From: an uncultured Campylobacter sp.
GTDB lineage: Bacteria > Campylobacterota > Campylobacteria > Campylobacterales > Campylobacteraceae
Assembly (NCBI RefSeq): GCF_938017705.1
Contig: NZ_CALIIS010000037.1
Span: 1 to 19,486 of the forward strand
DNA length: 19,486 bases
Reading direction: 5' to 3'
In this document: positions 1 through 6,899 of the stretch, piece after piece
Layout: each line of letters opens with the position of its first letter
How positions within the stretch are numbered: the first letter of the stretch is position 1
Position numbers and translations under genes: made by a program
Notes under the pieces: model-generated
The model's input: the letters and a program-made list of their open reading frames with translations, nothing else
Told to the model about the DNA's origin: nothing
Database searches by the model: none

Positions 1-1851
1 TACTATTACGGTGTTTCCTTTATTGCCGAATAGCTCAGTAGCGCCCGCAGCCTTGTTGGAATTTTGATTTTGCATTAGCTCGCTTTGATCGAAGTTGGGA
101 TCTATCCAAGAACGAGTTAATGTGCCTTTCTGCATGATTAAATTCTTACTGTTTTCGACCTCGATCGTGGTGCCGGTGATTTGATAGTGGTCTTTGTCGG
201 TAATCGTATAAATTTGATTATCTTGCACGGTTTGTGCGGCTCTAGTAATCGTGCCGCCGCCTGAATTATGTATCAGATAGTACTTTCCTTCGCCGAGATC
301 TGATTTTATACCCTCTATCTTTGTGCCGTTTAAATTCGTATTGCCGCCAGTGGTTAGAGTAAGCGGCGCATCGGCTTGGGTAGTGGAATATAGATCATGA
401 AAATTTATAGAGCCGAAATTTTTAATGTCTTTAGCTTTTTTAATGCCGCCGCCGACCCAATTTTCTATATGTAAGGTATTAGTTTTATCCGTAGGCTTAT
501 TGCTGCCGTAGATTGTACCGCTTATAGTGCCGCCTCTAAAATTTACGTTGCTATTCTCGACGCTGCCGCTTGTAGCGTAGCCCGCAAAGACGTCTCCTGC
601 TATCGTCGTTCTTTCTTTATTGATATAAACGACTGCGTTTTTGACGCTTCCTGCACGTGCGCCATAGACATTGCCGCCTACGTGCACGCCTTTGTTGGAG
701 TCTGACGCTCCTAGAGTAACTCTATCGCCGTCCGATTCGCCTGCAATGCTGTTTGCTGCCGCGACATCGCCTTTTACTGTACCTTTTATAAGATCAACTA
801 CGCTTCGCGAGCTTGAGGCGCCGCCCAAAGAGCCTGTGACGCTGCCTACGATTGCATCGTCGTTGTTGATTTCTACGCGATTTGCGCTCATTACGCTAGC
901 GCTATTTGCTTGGCCGCCTGCTACTTGGTAATTTTGCGCTTTTAGCTTTGCGCTTATGGATACGGAGTTTGCGTTAGAGTTTCCGCTTCCGCTCGCTGCG
1001 CCCCAAATTCTACCACTACCGCTTAAAGTAATAGTGCTTGTGCCGCCGTAATAAGGCGCCGTTATATTGACGCTATTAGAGTTACTTTGCCCTGTGGAGG
1101 ATTGAGCGCCGAATATGTCGAAGTCTCCCTTAAACGTGCCGCCTTTGATAGTTATTCTATTTGATACGGCATCACCGCCGCCGCTTACTATACCGCCCAC
1201 GATTACATTCGTAACGGAGCCGTTGCCGATAGTGCCTCCGTCGATCGTTACGGCGTTAGAGGAAGCTTTTTTGTCCGCTCCACTTCTGCCGCCGATGATA
1301 TTGTAATGTCTATTTGAGCTACCGCCGAAGTTATTGGCATTTCCCGTGATTTCGGCGCCGTATTTTACAAAAACCTGATTTCGCGTCGCTTCGCCTTCGT
1401 TCCCCGTTTTAGACGCCGCTATGCCTTGTCCGCCCACGACCAAATTGACCTTAGAGCCGTTTTCTAAGCTCACATAATTATCCGATACACCCTTGGCTTC
1501 GGCACCTATTGCGATACCTACGTAAGCGTTTGCGCCTCTAATCGTAAGTCTATTGTTGGAAGCAGAGTTTAACTCGGTAAAGCCAGCGATCCCGTCGCCG
1601 CTTCCTCCGCCGTAAATCACGCTGCCGGAGTAATCCGTCCCGCCGCTTGCAACGCCCGTAATCGTCGTAATATTGCCATTTGGGCTGGTGCTTCCGCTGC
1701 CGCTAGTATTGCCGCTAAATCCCGCCGAATAGAGGTTATTATGGGTATGGATAAGCGGCGGATTAGAATCTGCATTGCAAAGTGCTTGTGCGGGCGCTAG
1801 TGCGAGCACCGCTGTGAGGCTAAGCATAGAGGAGCAGATGGATTTTTTCAT
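1..1851 (-). CDS. Autotransporter-like beta-helix surface protein (partial, N-terminal 617 residues)
   Basis: The reading frame is open from an ATG at 1851 to the left edge with no stop, so the C-terminus is missing. The start is supported by AAAGGATC about 6 bases upstream. Residues 1-23 form a signal peptide (basic MKKS, hydrophobic core, ending APAQA). The rest is Gly/Ser/Asn/Thr-rich, almost without Cys, and built of irregular repeats of the type N-x-V-x-I-x-GG followed by G-x-V-x-GG; examples are AVTIDGGTIGNGSV and RITIKGGTFKGDF. This is the pattern of a right-handed beta-helix passenger of type V secretion or of a large adhesin, expected at the cell surface. A C-terminal beta-barrel would confirm an autotransporter but lies outside the window. 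It is transcribed alone from its own promoter. Surface-protein class is fairly sure; ligand or role is unknown. Confidence 0.8.
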   Translation of the reverse strand, partial: MKKSICSSMLSLTAVLALAPAQALCNADSNPPLIHTHNNLYSAGFSGNTSGSGSTSPNGNITTITGVASGGTDYSGSVIYGGGSGDGIAGFTELNSASNNRLTIRGANAYVGIAIGAEAKGVSDNYVSLENGSKVNLVVGGQGIAASKTGNEGEATRNQVFVKYGAEITGNANNFGGSSNRHYNIIGGRSGADKKASSNAVTIDGGTIGNGSVTNVIVGGIVSGGGDAVSNRITIKGGTFKGDFDIFGAQSSTGQSNSNSVNITAPYYGGTSTITLSGSGRIWGAASGSGNSNANSVSISAKLKAQNYQVAGGQANSASVMSANRVEINNDDAIVGSVTGSLGGASSSRSVVDLIKGTVKGDVAAANSIAGESDGDRVTLGASDSNKGVHVGGNVYGARAGSVKNAVVYINKERTTIAGDVFAGYATSGSVENSNVNFRGGTISGTIYGSNKPTDKTNTLHIENWVGGGIKKAKDIKNFGSINFHDLYSTTQADAPLTLTTGGNTNLNGTKIEGIKSDLGEGKYYLIHNSGGGTITRAAQTVQDNQIYTITDKDHYQITGTTIEVENSKNLIMQKGTLTRSWIDPNFDQSELMQNQNSNKAAGATELFGNKGNTVIV

Positions 1852-1883
1852 ATATTGATCCTTTAAAATTCATAAAGTTTGCG

Positions 1884-1889
1884 ATTATA
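1884..1889 (-). promoter_or_regulatory. -10 box of the surface-protein promoter
   Basis: The minus strand reads TATAAT here, preceded directly by TG. It would start transcription near 1877 and give a leader of about 26 bases before the ATG at 1851. No clear -35 box is seen, which is usual for Campylobacter sigma-70 promoters. Confidence 0.55.
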
Positions 1890-2066
1890 CATAAAAATAG
1901 ATCAGTTTGCAATATGAAATTTAAAGAAGCACTGGTTGGTCTTTGACAGAGGGAGCTGCGTTTGTAATTTCAAGTAGTAAAAATTTACTCTTTGCGCAGA
2001 ATAAATTCTTGACTGTAAAATTTACCCCTTTTTAGAGGGGGCATTTTGAGCGGATTGCAAGTGGTA

Positions 2067-2090
2067 AAAAATCCTAGCAAGAGGATTTTT
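2067..2090 (-). terminator. Candidate intrinsic terminator downstream of the SBP cluster
   Basis: AAAAATCCT (2067-2075) pairs perfectly with AGGATTTTT (2082-2090) around a 6-base loop. On the minus strand the second arm ends in a run of T, as in an intrinsic terminator. The stem is weak in GC, and it lies about 270 bases past the last SBP stop codon, so the assignment is tentative. Confidence 0.4.
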
Positions 2091-2242
2091 AGTAAAATTT
2101 GAAATAATAAAAATCTAAGCTAAATTTATTTTAGCAATTCCAAGCTGCCATGGAATTTATGCAGGGTAAATTTTTAAACGAGCGGAATTTTTTATAAATG
2201 CCGTTTCGCCCGCGAAAAAGCTTTTTTGAAAAATTTAAACGA

Positions 2243-2331
2243 GCAAGATTGCGCGATAAATTTTATGTGATCCCTGCTGCAAGAGCTAAAGCATAGCAAG
2301 CAGAAGATAAAATTTACGTGATAAATCTTGC
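2243..2331. repeat. Nested inverted-repeat structure, 89 nt, just past the SBP cluster
   Basis: Three colinear helices nest inside each other: GCAAGATT (2243-2250) with AATCTTGC (2324-2331), TAAATTTTAT (2257-2266) with ATAAAATTTA (2307-2316), and CTGCT (2274-2278) with AGCAG (2299-2303). It starts 29 bases after the stop of the last SBP gene, so in minus-strand RNA it would form a long 3'-UTR hairpin followed by a U-rich stretch. It may be a terminator, an RNA-stabilising hairpin or a relic of a small palindromic element. Confidence 0.5.
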
Positions 2332-2360
2332 GTAATAAATTTTAAAATGAGCCGCAAATC

Positions 2361-3164
2361 CTACAAGAAGCTGTAAATTCCATCTAGCAAGAAATATCTT
2401 TTATCCGCAGCGCCGTGATAAAATGGATTAAAAGTCCCTTCGTATGCCTTTTCAAAAAAGCCCTCTTTGCTTAGCTTTATAAGCTCTGCATTGACAAAAT
2501 CCAGTAGCTCTTTATTACCTTTCTGCACGCCAATACCCATGAAATCAGGCTTACCTAGCGTTTTAAGCGGCACTTCTACCTCGCTATCGACTACTGGATA
2601 TGCCATTGCGATTAGATTATCGGTCGCGTAGGCGTCCACGTCGCCGTCTTTTAGCATGCGGTAGCACTCTCTGGCGATCTTGCAAAATGTAAAATTTTCA
2701 AAGCCTTCTTGTTTAAAAAATGCCTCGCCTGTACCGCCGCTTTCAAGTAAAATTCTTTTCTCTCGCAGATCGGCTAAGGATTTTATTCTATCGGTCTTGC
2801 GGGTTAAAACTCCAAGATTTACCGAAAAATACGGTGTTGAAAAATCGATCTGCTGCGCGCGTTCAGGCGTAATGGTAATCGTAGCGATGACGATATCTAC
2901 GCGGTTATTTACTAGTGCTGGAATTCTATCCTCGACCTTCATCGGTACAAGCTCGATTCTGCCGCCTTTTTCGCCGAAAAGATCATTTGCTATGGCCTGT
3001 GCCATCGTAACTTCAAAGCCCTCGAAAGTTCCATCGTTCAGCTCGCTAAAAGGAGGCTGTCCGTCGTAAACGCCGATGCGAACGACGCCTTTTGATCTGA
3101 TCTGTTCCAAACTATCGGCGAAAGCAACGATAAATGGTAGCAACATTGCAAGAAGCAATTTCAT
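2361..3164 (-). CDS. Amino acid ABC transporter substrate-binding protein, paralog 1 of 3
   Basis: 267 residues, family 3 solute-binding protein (SBP_bac_3, the PEB1/HisJ type), periplasmic. A short signal peptide (residues 1-16, ending AFA) has no lipobox. The first lobe begins SLEQIRSKGVVRIGV; TITITPER carries Arg102, which in this family holds the ligand alpha-carboxylate, and Asp182 in ATDN matches the Asp that holds the alpha-amino group. Together these suggest a polar amino acid as ligand; which one cannot be read from sequence. Cys161 and Cys167 are kept in all three paralogs and may form a disulfide. The C-terminal tail (FYHGAADKRYFLLDG) is also shared. It is the last gene of the tandem cluster, with AAGGAT upstream of its ATG and a 100-base gap to paralog 2. 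No permease or ATPase gene is nearby, so it must borrow one. Confidence 0.9.
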   Translation of the reverse strand: MKLLLAMLLPFIVAFADSLEQIRSKGVVRIGVYDGQPPFSELNDGTFEGFEVTMAQAIANDLFGEKGGRIELVPMKVEDRIPALVNNRVDIVIATITITPERAQQIDFSTPYFSVNLGVLTRKTDRIKSLADLREKRILLESGGTGEAFFKQEGFENFTFCKIARECYRMLKDGDVDAYATDNLIAMAYPVVDSEVEVPLKTLGKPDFMGIGVQKGNKELLDFVNAELIKLSKEGFFEKAYEGTFNPFYHGAADKRYFLLDGIYSFL

Positions 3165-3264
3165 GGCAAATCCTTAAATTTAATCTCTTTTCCGCCTTCA
3201 AACAAAGCGGGAAATTTTATTTATTAAAATTCTAAAAGCCGGACTCAAAATTTAAAGCAAGCCC

Positions 3265-4071
3265 TTAGAGCATATTATAAATTCCATCTAGCAGAAAATA
3301 TTTCTTATCTGCCGTACCGCGATAGAATGGATCAAAGCTTTGCTCGTAGGCCTTTTTGAAAAAGCCCTCTTTGCTTAGCTTGATGAGCTCTGCATTGACG
3401 AAATCAAGTAGTTCTTTATTATCTTTCTGCACGCCGATGCCGATGAAATCGCTAGGGCCTAGGTTTTTAAACGGCACTTCCAAAGTATCATCGATGACGG
3501 AATATGCAAGCACTATGAGATTGTCGTTTATATAGCCGTCCGCATCGCCATTTCGAATCATTTCGTAGCATTCCTTAGCCGAAGCGCAATGGCCTAAATT
3601 TTTAAATCCCTTGGTTTTGAAAAATTTCTCGGCTACCGTCGCGTCGCCTTCGAATGCGATCTTTTTATCATGAAGCTGCGCGATATCGGTAAAAGCGTCG
3701 GCTTTGCGCGTTAATACGCCTAAATTTGCGGAGAGGTAGGGGAGGGAGAAATCGATCTTTCTTTTTCGTTCGTTGGTGATGCTAAATAGACCGATAACTA
3801 AATCAAGCTTATTTGCCTCTAAAAATGGAATTCTATCATTTACGCTTAACGGGATGAACTCGATTTTGCCCTCTTTTTTGCCGAAAATTTCTTTAGCAAT
3901 AGCGTTTGCAAGATCGATTTCAAATCCTTCAAATTTGCCGCCATTAGACTCGCAAAGCGGCGGATGGGCGTCGCGCACTCCGATGCGAATGACGCCGTTT
4001 TGTCTGATTTGATCTAGGCTATCGGCAAAAAGCGCCGCACAAAATAGAGCCGCTATAAAAAGTAGTTTCAT
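3265..4071 (-). CDS. Amino acid ABC transporter substrate-binding protein, paralog 2 of 3
   Basis: 268 residues, same SBP_bac_3 family and layout as its neighbours, with a signal peptide ending near residue 16 (ALFA). Arg102 (SITNER) and Asp183 (INDN) keep the two amino-acid-binding positions. However, the strand before the Arg reads GLFSIT where the other two copies have ATITIT, and residue 40 is an extra Cys (PPLC), so the pocket may accept a different ligand. The Cys162/Cys168 pair is kept. It is a mosaic: residues 183-199 match paralog 3 best, while residues 213-243 match paralog 1 at 29 of 31 positions. The ribosome binding site is AAGGAC, and the gap to paralog 3 is 94 bases. It is likely in one transcript with the flanking copies or expressed from its own spacer. 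Periplasmic binding protein is certain in class, ligand unknown. Confidence 0.9.
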   Translation of the reverse strand: MKLLFIAALFCAALFADSLDQIRQNGVIRIGVRDAHPPLCESNGGKFEGFEIDLANAIAKEIFGKKEGKIEFIPLSVNDRIPFLEANKLDLVIGLFSITNERKRKIDFSLPYLSANLGVLTRKADAFTDIAQLHDKKIAFEGDATVAEKFFKTKGFKNLGHCASAKECYEMIRNGDADGYINDNLIVLAYSVIDDTLEVPFKNLGPSDFIGIGVQKDNKELLDFVNAELIKLSKEGFFKKAYEQSFDPFYRGTADKKYFLLDGIYNML

Positions 4072-4165
4072 TTTATGTCCTTAAAATGGGATTTCGCATA
4101 TTATCCGCTTATCATAAATGACGTTTTAGTCGAAGCCGTTAGATAAAACACTGCTAAATTTCGTC

Positions 4166-4975
4166 CTAAAATATGGCATAGAGCCCATCTAGTAAGAAAT
4201 ATTTTTTATCTGCAGCGCCTTGATAAAATGGCTTGAAAGTTTCATCGTAAGAACGTTCGAAAAAGCCCTGCTTGCTAAGTGTAACAAGCTCTTTATTTAT
4301 CAGATCAAGCAGTTCGGTATTGCCTTTGCGCACCCCGATGCCTAAGAATTCCGGATTACCTAGATTTTGGATTGCTACTTCTAAGTTATCATCGATAATG
4401 GAATAAGCTAGCACGATGAGATTATCGTTAACGTAAGCATCGGCTTTGCCTTGCTTAAGCATATCGTAGCATTCGGTAGTAATGGAGCAATGGATTAGAT
4501 TGTGGATTTTATTTTTATACAAAAAATTTTCTGCCGTAGTCCCGCTACCCTCTACTAGGACCTTTTTGTTTGAAAGATCGTCTATACTTTTGATGCCGTC
4601 GCTTTTACGTGTCAAAACTCCCAAACTCATCGAAAAATATGGATAAGAAAAGTCGATTTGCCTTTTTCTATCTTGCGTTATCGTGATGGTCGCGACTGCA
4701 AGATCTACCTTATCGTTTTGTAATGCAGAGATCCTATCGCTGGCGTTTAGAGGGACGAACTCGACCCTACCGCGCTTATCACCGAATATGCTCTTAGCTA
4801 TAGCATCTGCAAGGTTGATTTCAAAGCCTTCGAAATTACCACTTTTTTCATCACTAAAAGGTGGCCTACCATCACGAACACCGATTTTAACGACTCCGGC
4901 AGATCTGATCTGCTCCAAACTGCCCGCAAAAACACTGCTGCAAAGTGCAAAAATAATGCAAAAAAGTAGCTTCAT
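4166..4975 (-). CDS. Amino acid ABC transporter substrate-binding protein, paralog 3 of 3
   Basis: 269 residues, the first gene of the tandem SBP cluster in the direction of transcription. The signal peptide covers residues 1-17 (ending SVFA). The family 3 fold is shown by SLEQIRSAGVVKIGV, FEGFEINLADAIA, TITITQDRKRQIDFS (ligand Arg103) and VNDN (ligand Asp184). Cys163 and Cys169 form the conserved pair. The tail KKYFLLDGLYAIF is shared with the other two. AAAAGGATAG stands before the ATG. With a full set of binding residues and no cognate membrane genes here, it probably feeds a polar amino acid permease encoded elsewhere, in the manner of PEB1 (aspartate/glutamate). The exact ligand is not predictable from sequence. 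Confidence 0.9.
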   Translation of the reverse strand: MKLLFCIIFALCSSVFAGSLEQIRSAGVVKIGVRDGRPPFSDEKSGNFEGFEINLADAIAKSIFGDKRGRVEFVPLNASDRISALQNDKVDLAVATITITQDRKRQIDFSYPYFSMSLGVLTRKSDGIKSIDDLSNKKVLVEGSGTTAENFLYKNKIHNLIHCSITTECYDMLKQGKADAYVNDNLIVLAYSIIDDNLEVAIQNLGNPEFLGIGVRKGNTELLDLINKELVTLSKQGFFERSYDETFKPFYQGAADKKYFLLDGLYAIF

Positions 4976-5000
4976 AAACTATCCTTTTCTTAAATTTAAT

Positions 5001-5006
5001 ATTATC
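5001..5006 (-). promoter_or_regulatory. Candidate -10 box for the SBP cluster
   Basis: The minus strand reads GATAAT within GGGATAATATT, about 25 bases upstream of the ATG at 4975. A second candidate, TAAAAT at 5023-5028, lies further upstream. No -35 is recognisable, so the choice is uncertain. Confidence 0.35.
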
Positions 5007-5112
5007 CCTTAGATATTGCGTGATTTTACCCTAAAATAGTTAAACATAACTTCAATTACATAATACGGATTGCTAAATCGGCAGTAAGTGAACGAGATTA
5101 GAATTTAAGAAG

Positions 5113-5199
5113 CGATAGATAAAATTTTATGAAGTGAAATTTAGCGGTAGCTAAATGTCGCGCAGGAAAGTATAGACTTTAATTAAAATTTATCTATCG
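5113..5199. repeat. Nested inverted-repeat structure, 87 nt, upstream of the SBP cluster
   Basis: CGATAGATAAA (5113-5123) pairs perfectly with TTTATCTATCG (5189-5199). After one bulged A (5124) the helix goes on for five more pairs (5125-5129 with 5184-5188). Inside lies a perfect small hairpin, ATTTAGC-GGTA-GCTAAAT (5139-5156). It could be a structured RNA, a small palindromic element or a protein-binding site; no coding frame explains it. Confidence 0.5.
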
Positions 5200-5387
5200 T
5201 AATTTACAGCGCAGTTTTTGCAGTACCGACATATAATTTGATTTGGAATTTATCCATCATACCTGCTTGCTTTTCGAGCTGGAATTTTTACGTCTTGCCT
5301 ACGTGCCGCATATTTCGCAATAAAATTTTAAAATTTGCTTGGGTTGAAATGCTGTTTTGTGTTATAGAATTTTGCGGTATTTTAAAA

Positions 5388-5891
5388 CTATTTTTCGCCA
5401 ACTTCTACGATTTTGCTTAGCACGTATTGTTCTAGCTCGCGTCTAGGCACGTCGTTTTTGAGCGCTTCGTTGTAGATGTTTTCGACTATGCGGCTGTATT
5501 TTTCGTAGGGGAAGTAGAGGAAATGGTTTGCCCAAGCGCGTTTGATAAGCTTATGCGTTAGCTTTTTTCTAGCCCACGCTTTGAAGCAATCAAAGCCGAT
5601 AAAAACCGCCGACGTCGCTATGATCGTAAATAAAATGGAGAAGTGAAAGTCGATCTTTTCAAACATCGCGTGCGTCAGCGTTATCAAAAACATAACGCAG
5701 ACGAATGCGAAGCAAGCGAAGATAACGTAGGATTTGCCGTAGTTAAATTTAAAATTTAGCTTCGAAGGATCGACGAGCATCCCGTCGTTAAACTCGGCGT
5801 TGGCTTCGAGCAGATCACGGAAAAGCACGGGTTTATGCGATACATGAAACATAATATCTAAAAGTCTATCTTTAAAATTTGATTTATCCAT
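5388..5891 (-). CDS. Uncharacterised two-helix membrane protein
   Basis: 167 residues, not recognised as a named family. The ATG at 5891 is preceded by AAGGAGCTCCG, a strong ribosome binding site. A soluble N-terminal part of about 52 residues is followed by two hydrophobic segments, roughly 54-73 (VIFACFAFVCVMFLI) and 83-102 (FSILFTIIATSAVFIGF), then a basic, charged C-terminal part of about 65 residues (AWARKKLTHKLIKRAW). Both termini are probably cytoplasmic by the positive-inside rule. It stands alone, divergent from the aminotransferase gene, with a perfect TATAAT box 25 bases upstream. Function unknown. Confidence 0.75.
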   Translation of the reverse strand: MDKSNFKDRLLDIMFHVSHKPVLFRDLLEANAEFNDGMLVDPSKLNFKFNYGKSYVIFACFAFVCVMFLITLTHAMFEKIDFHFSILFTIIATSAVFIGFDCFKAWARKKLTHKLIKRAWANHFLYFPYEKYSRIVENIYNEALKNDVPRRELEQYVLSKIVEVGEK

Positions 5892-5915
5892 CGGAGCTCC
5901 TTCGATTTTTGCGGC

Positions 5916-5950
5916 ATTATATCTTAAATTAAATTGTTATAAGATAAAAT
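5916..5950. promoter_or_regulatory. Divergent promoter region with inverted repeat
   Basis: The minus strand has a perfect TATAAT (5916-5921) for the gene starting at 5891. The plus strand has TAAAAT (5945-5950) for the gene starting at 5975. TATCTTA (5920-5926) and TAAGATA (5940-5946) form a 7-bp inverted repeat that overlaps both boxes, so one dimeric regulator could control both genes; that is inference. Confidence 0.5.
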
Positions 5951-5974
5951 AGCGCGAAATTTCAAGGAGCGATT

Positions 5975-6853
5975 ATGTTTGAAATCAGCGGAATGAGCGG
6001 CGACGAGATAGTTTATATTAATGGCAAGTTTTGCGCGGCGAGGGATGCGGCAATAAGCCCTTTTGATCGCGGTTTCGTGCTTGGAGACGGCATCTATGAG
6101 GTAGCCCCCGTGGTAAATTCTAAAATTTGCGACAGAGCGGATTTTTGGGAGCGCTTTGAGCGCAGCGCTGCGCAGATCGAGCTGAAAATTCCATATTCTC
6201 GCGAAAAATATGAGGAAATTTTATATGAGCTCATCGCGCAGGGCGGCGTAAAAGAGGGCGCTTTCTACACTCAGATCACAAGAGGTGCGGCGATGCGCGA
6301 TTTTGACTACGTCCGCGGCATAGAGCCCAGCGTCTTTGCTTTTGTGTATCATACGCAAATTTTTGATAATCCGCTCGCAAAAGAGGGGATTGAGATCGTA
6401 AGTCTGCCCGAGATCCGCTGGCACAGGCGCGATATAAAATCGATCTCGCTTTTAGCTCAGTGCATCTTAAAGCACGAGGCTCACAAGGCGGGTGCTTATG
6501 AGTGCTTTTTGATCGAGGACGGGCTCGTTACCGAGTGTTCGAGCTCCAGCGCATTTATCATCAAAGATGACGTTCTGATCACGCGGCCGCTTTCAAACGA
6601 TATACTGCCGGGCATCCGCCGCAAGGTGATCCTAGGTCTTGCCGAGCAGGCGGGGCTTAGCGTGCAGCAGCGGGCGTTTGGAATGAGCGAGGTTTATGAA
6701 GCCGATGAAGCCTTTATCAGCGCGGCGACGCTGATGGTGCTGCCGATCGTAAAAGCAGACGGCAGAGCGATCGGAGGCGGCACGGTCGGCAAATACGTAC
6801 CGCGCCTGCGCGAGATGTACGCGGCACGGCTAAAAGCCGAAGCGGGACTGTAA
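5975..6853 (+). CDS. dat: Class IV PLP aminotransferase, D-alanine aminotransferase type
   Basis: 292 residues, full length for the family, cytoplasmic. YINGKF opens the N-terminal domain and FDRGFVLGDGIYEV (30-43) is the class IV signature. RWHRRDIKSISLL (148-160) places the PLP-binding lysine at Lys155; this arrangement is characteristic of D-amino acid aminotransferases. Glu187 in VTECSSSSAF contacts the PLP ring nitrogen. The predicted reaction is D-alanine + 2-oxoglutarate to pyruvate + D-glutamate, which would link amino acid and peptidoglycan precursor pools. A branched-chain aminotransferase or aminodeoxychorismate lyase is less likely given the DIKS motif. AAGGAGCGATT precedes the ATG. 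It is a single-gene unit, convergent with the DUF3137 gene. Confidence 0.85.
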   Translation: MFEISGMSGDEIVYINGKFCAARDAAISPFDRGFVLGDGIYEVAPVVNSKICDRADFWERFERSAAQIELKIPYSREKYEEILYELIAQGGVKEGAFYTQITRGAAMRDFDYVRGIEPSVFAFVYHTQIFDNPLAKEGIEIVSLPEIRWHRRDIKSISLLAQCILKHEAHKAGAYECFLIEDGLVTECSSSSAFIIKDDVLITRPLSNDILPGIRRKVILGLAEQAGLSVQQRAFGMSEVYEADEAFISAATLMVLPIVKADGRAIGGGTVGKYVPRLREMYAARLKAEAGL

Positions 6854-6867
6854 TAGGGCGGTCAAAT

Positions 6868-6899
6868 TTAGCCCGTTAAATTTAAATTATGCGGGCTGA
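6868..6899. terminator. Bidirectional terminator between convergent genes
   Basis: TTAGCCCG (6868-6875) pairs with CGGGCTGA (6892-6899), with one G-T wobble, around a 16-base AT-rich loop. It sits 14 bases after the plus-strand stop codon and directly against the minus-strand stop codon. A TTAAATTTT stretch follows on the plus strand. Confidence 0.6.

Larger units (their letters stand above)
1852..2360. other. Intergenic spacer between the surface-protein gene and the SBP cluster
   Basis: No gene is visible. The right half is AT-rich with many AAATTT words. It holds the surface-protein promoter, a short CCCCT/AGGGG hairpin (2025-2040), a 9-bp hairpin (2067-2090) and a larger nested inverted repeat (2243-2331), the last two listed separately. 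Confidence 0.6.
4976..5387. other. Intergenic spacer upstream of the SBP cluster
   Basis: AT-rich spacer with no convincing gene; a 60-codon open frame at 5238-5420 (+) lacks a ribosome binding site and runs into the gene on the opposite strand. It carries the cluster promoter at its left end and the inverted-repeat structure at 5113-5199. Confidence 0.55.

Noticed and set aside
671..1306. Plus-strand frames of 86 and 63 codons
   Set aside because: They are the antisense shadow of the repeat-rich surface protein, with no ribosome binding site and low-complexity products.
2216..2227. AAAAAGCTTTTT palindrome as a terminator
   Set aside because: It has no loop and no GC stem, so it cannot form a stable hairpin; it is probably just part of the AT-rich spacer.
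5238..5420. 60-codon plus-strand frame in the spacer
   Set aside because: No ribosome binding site, no protein-like features, and its 3' end overlaps the well-supported gene on the other strand.
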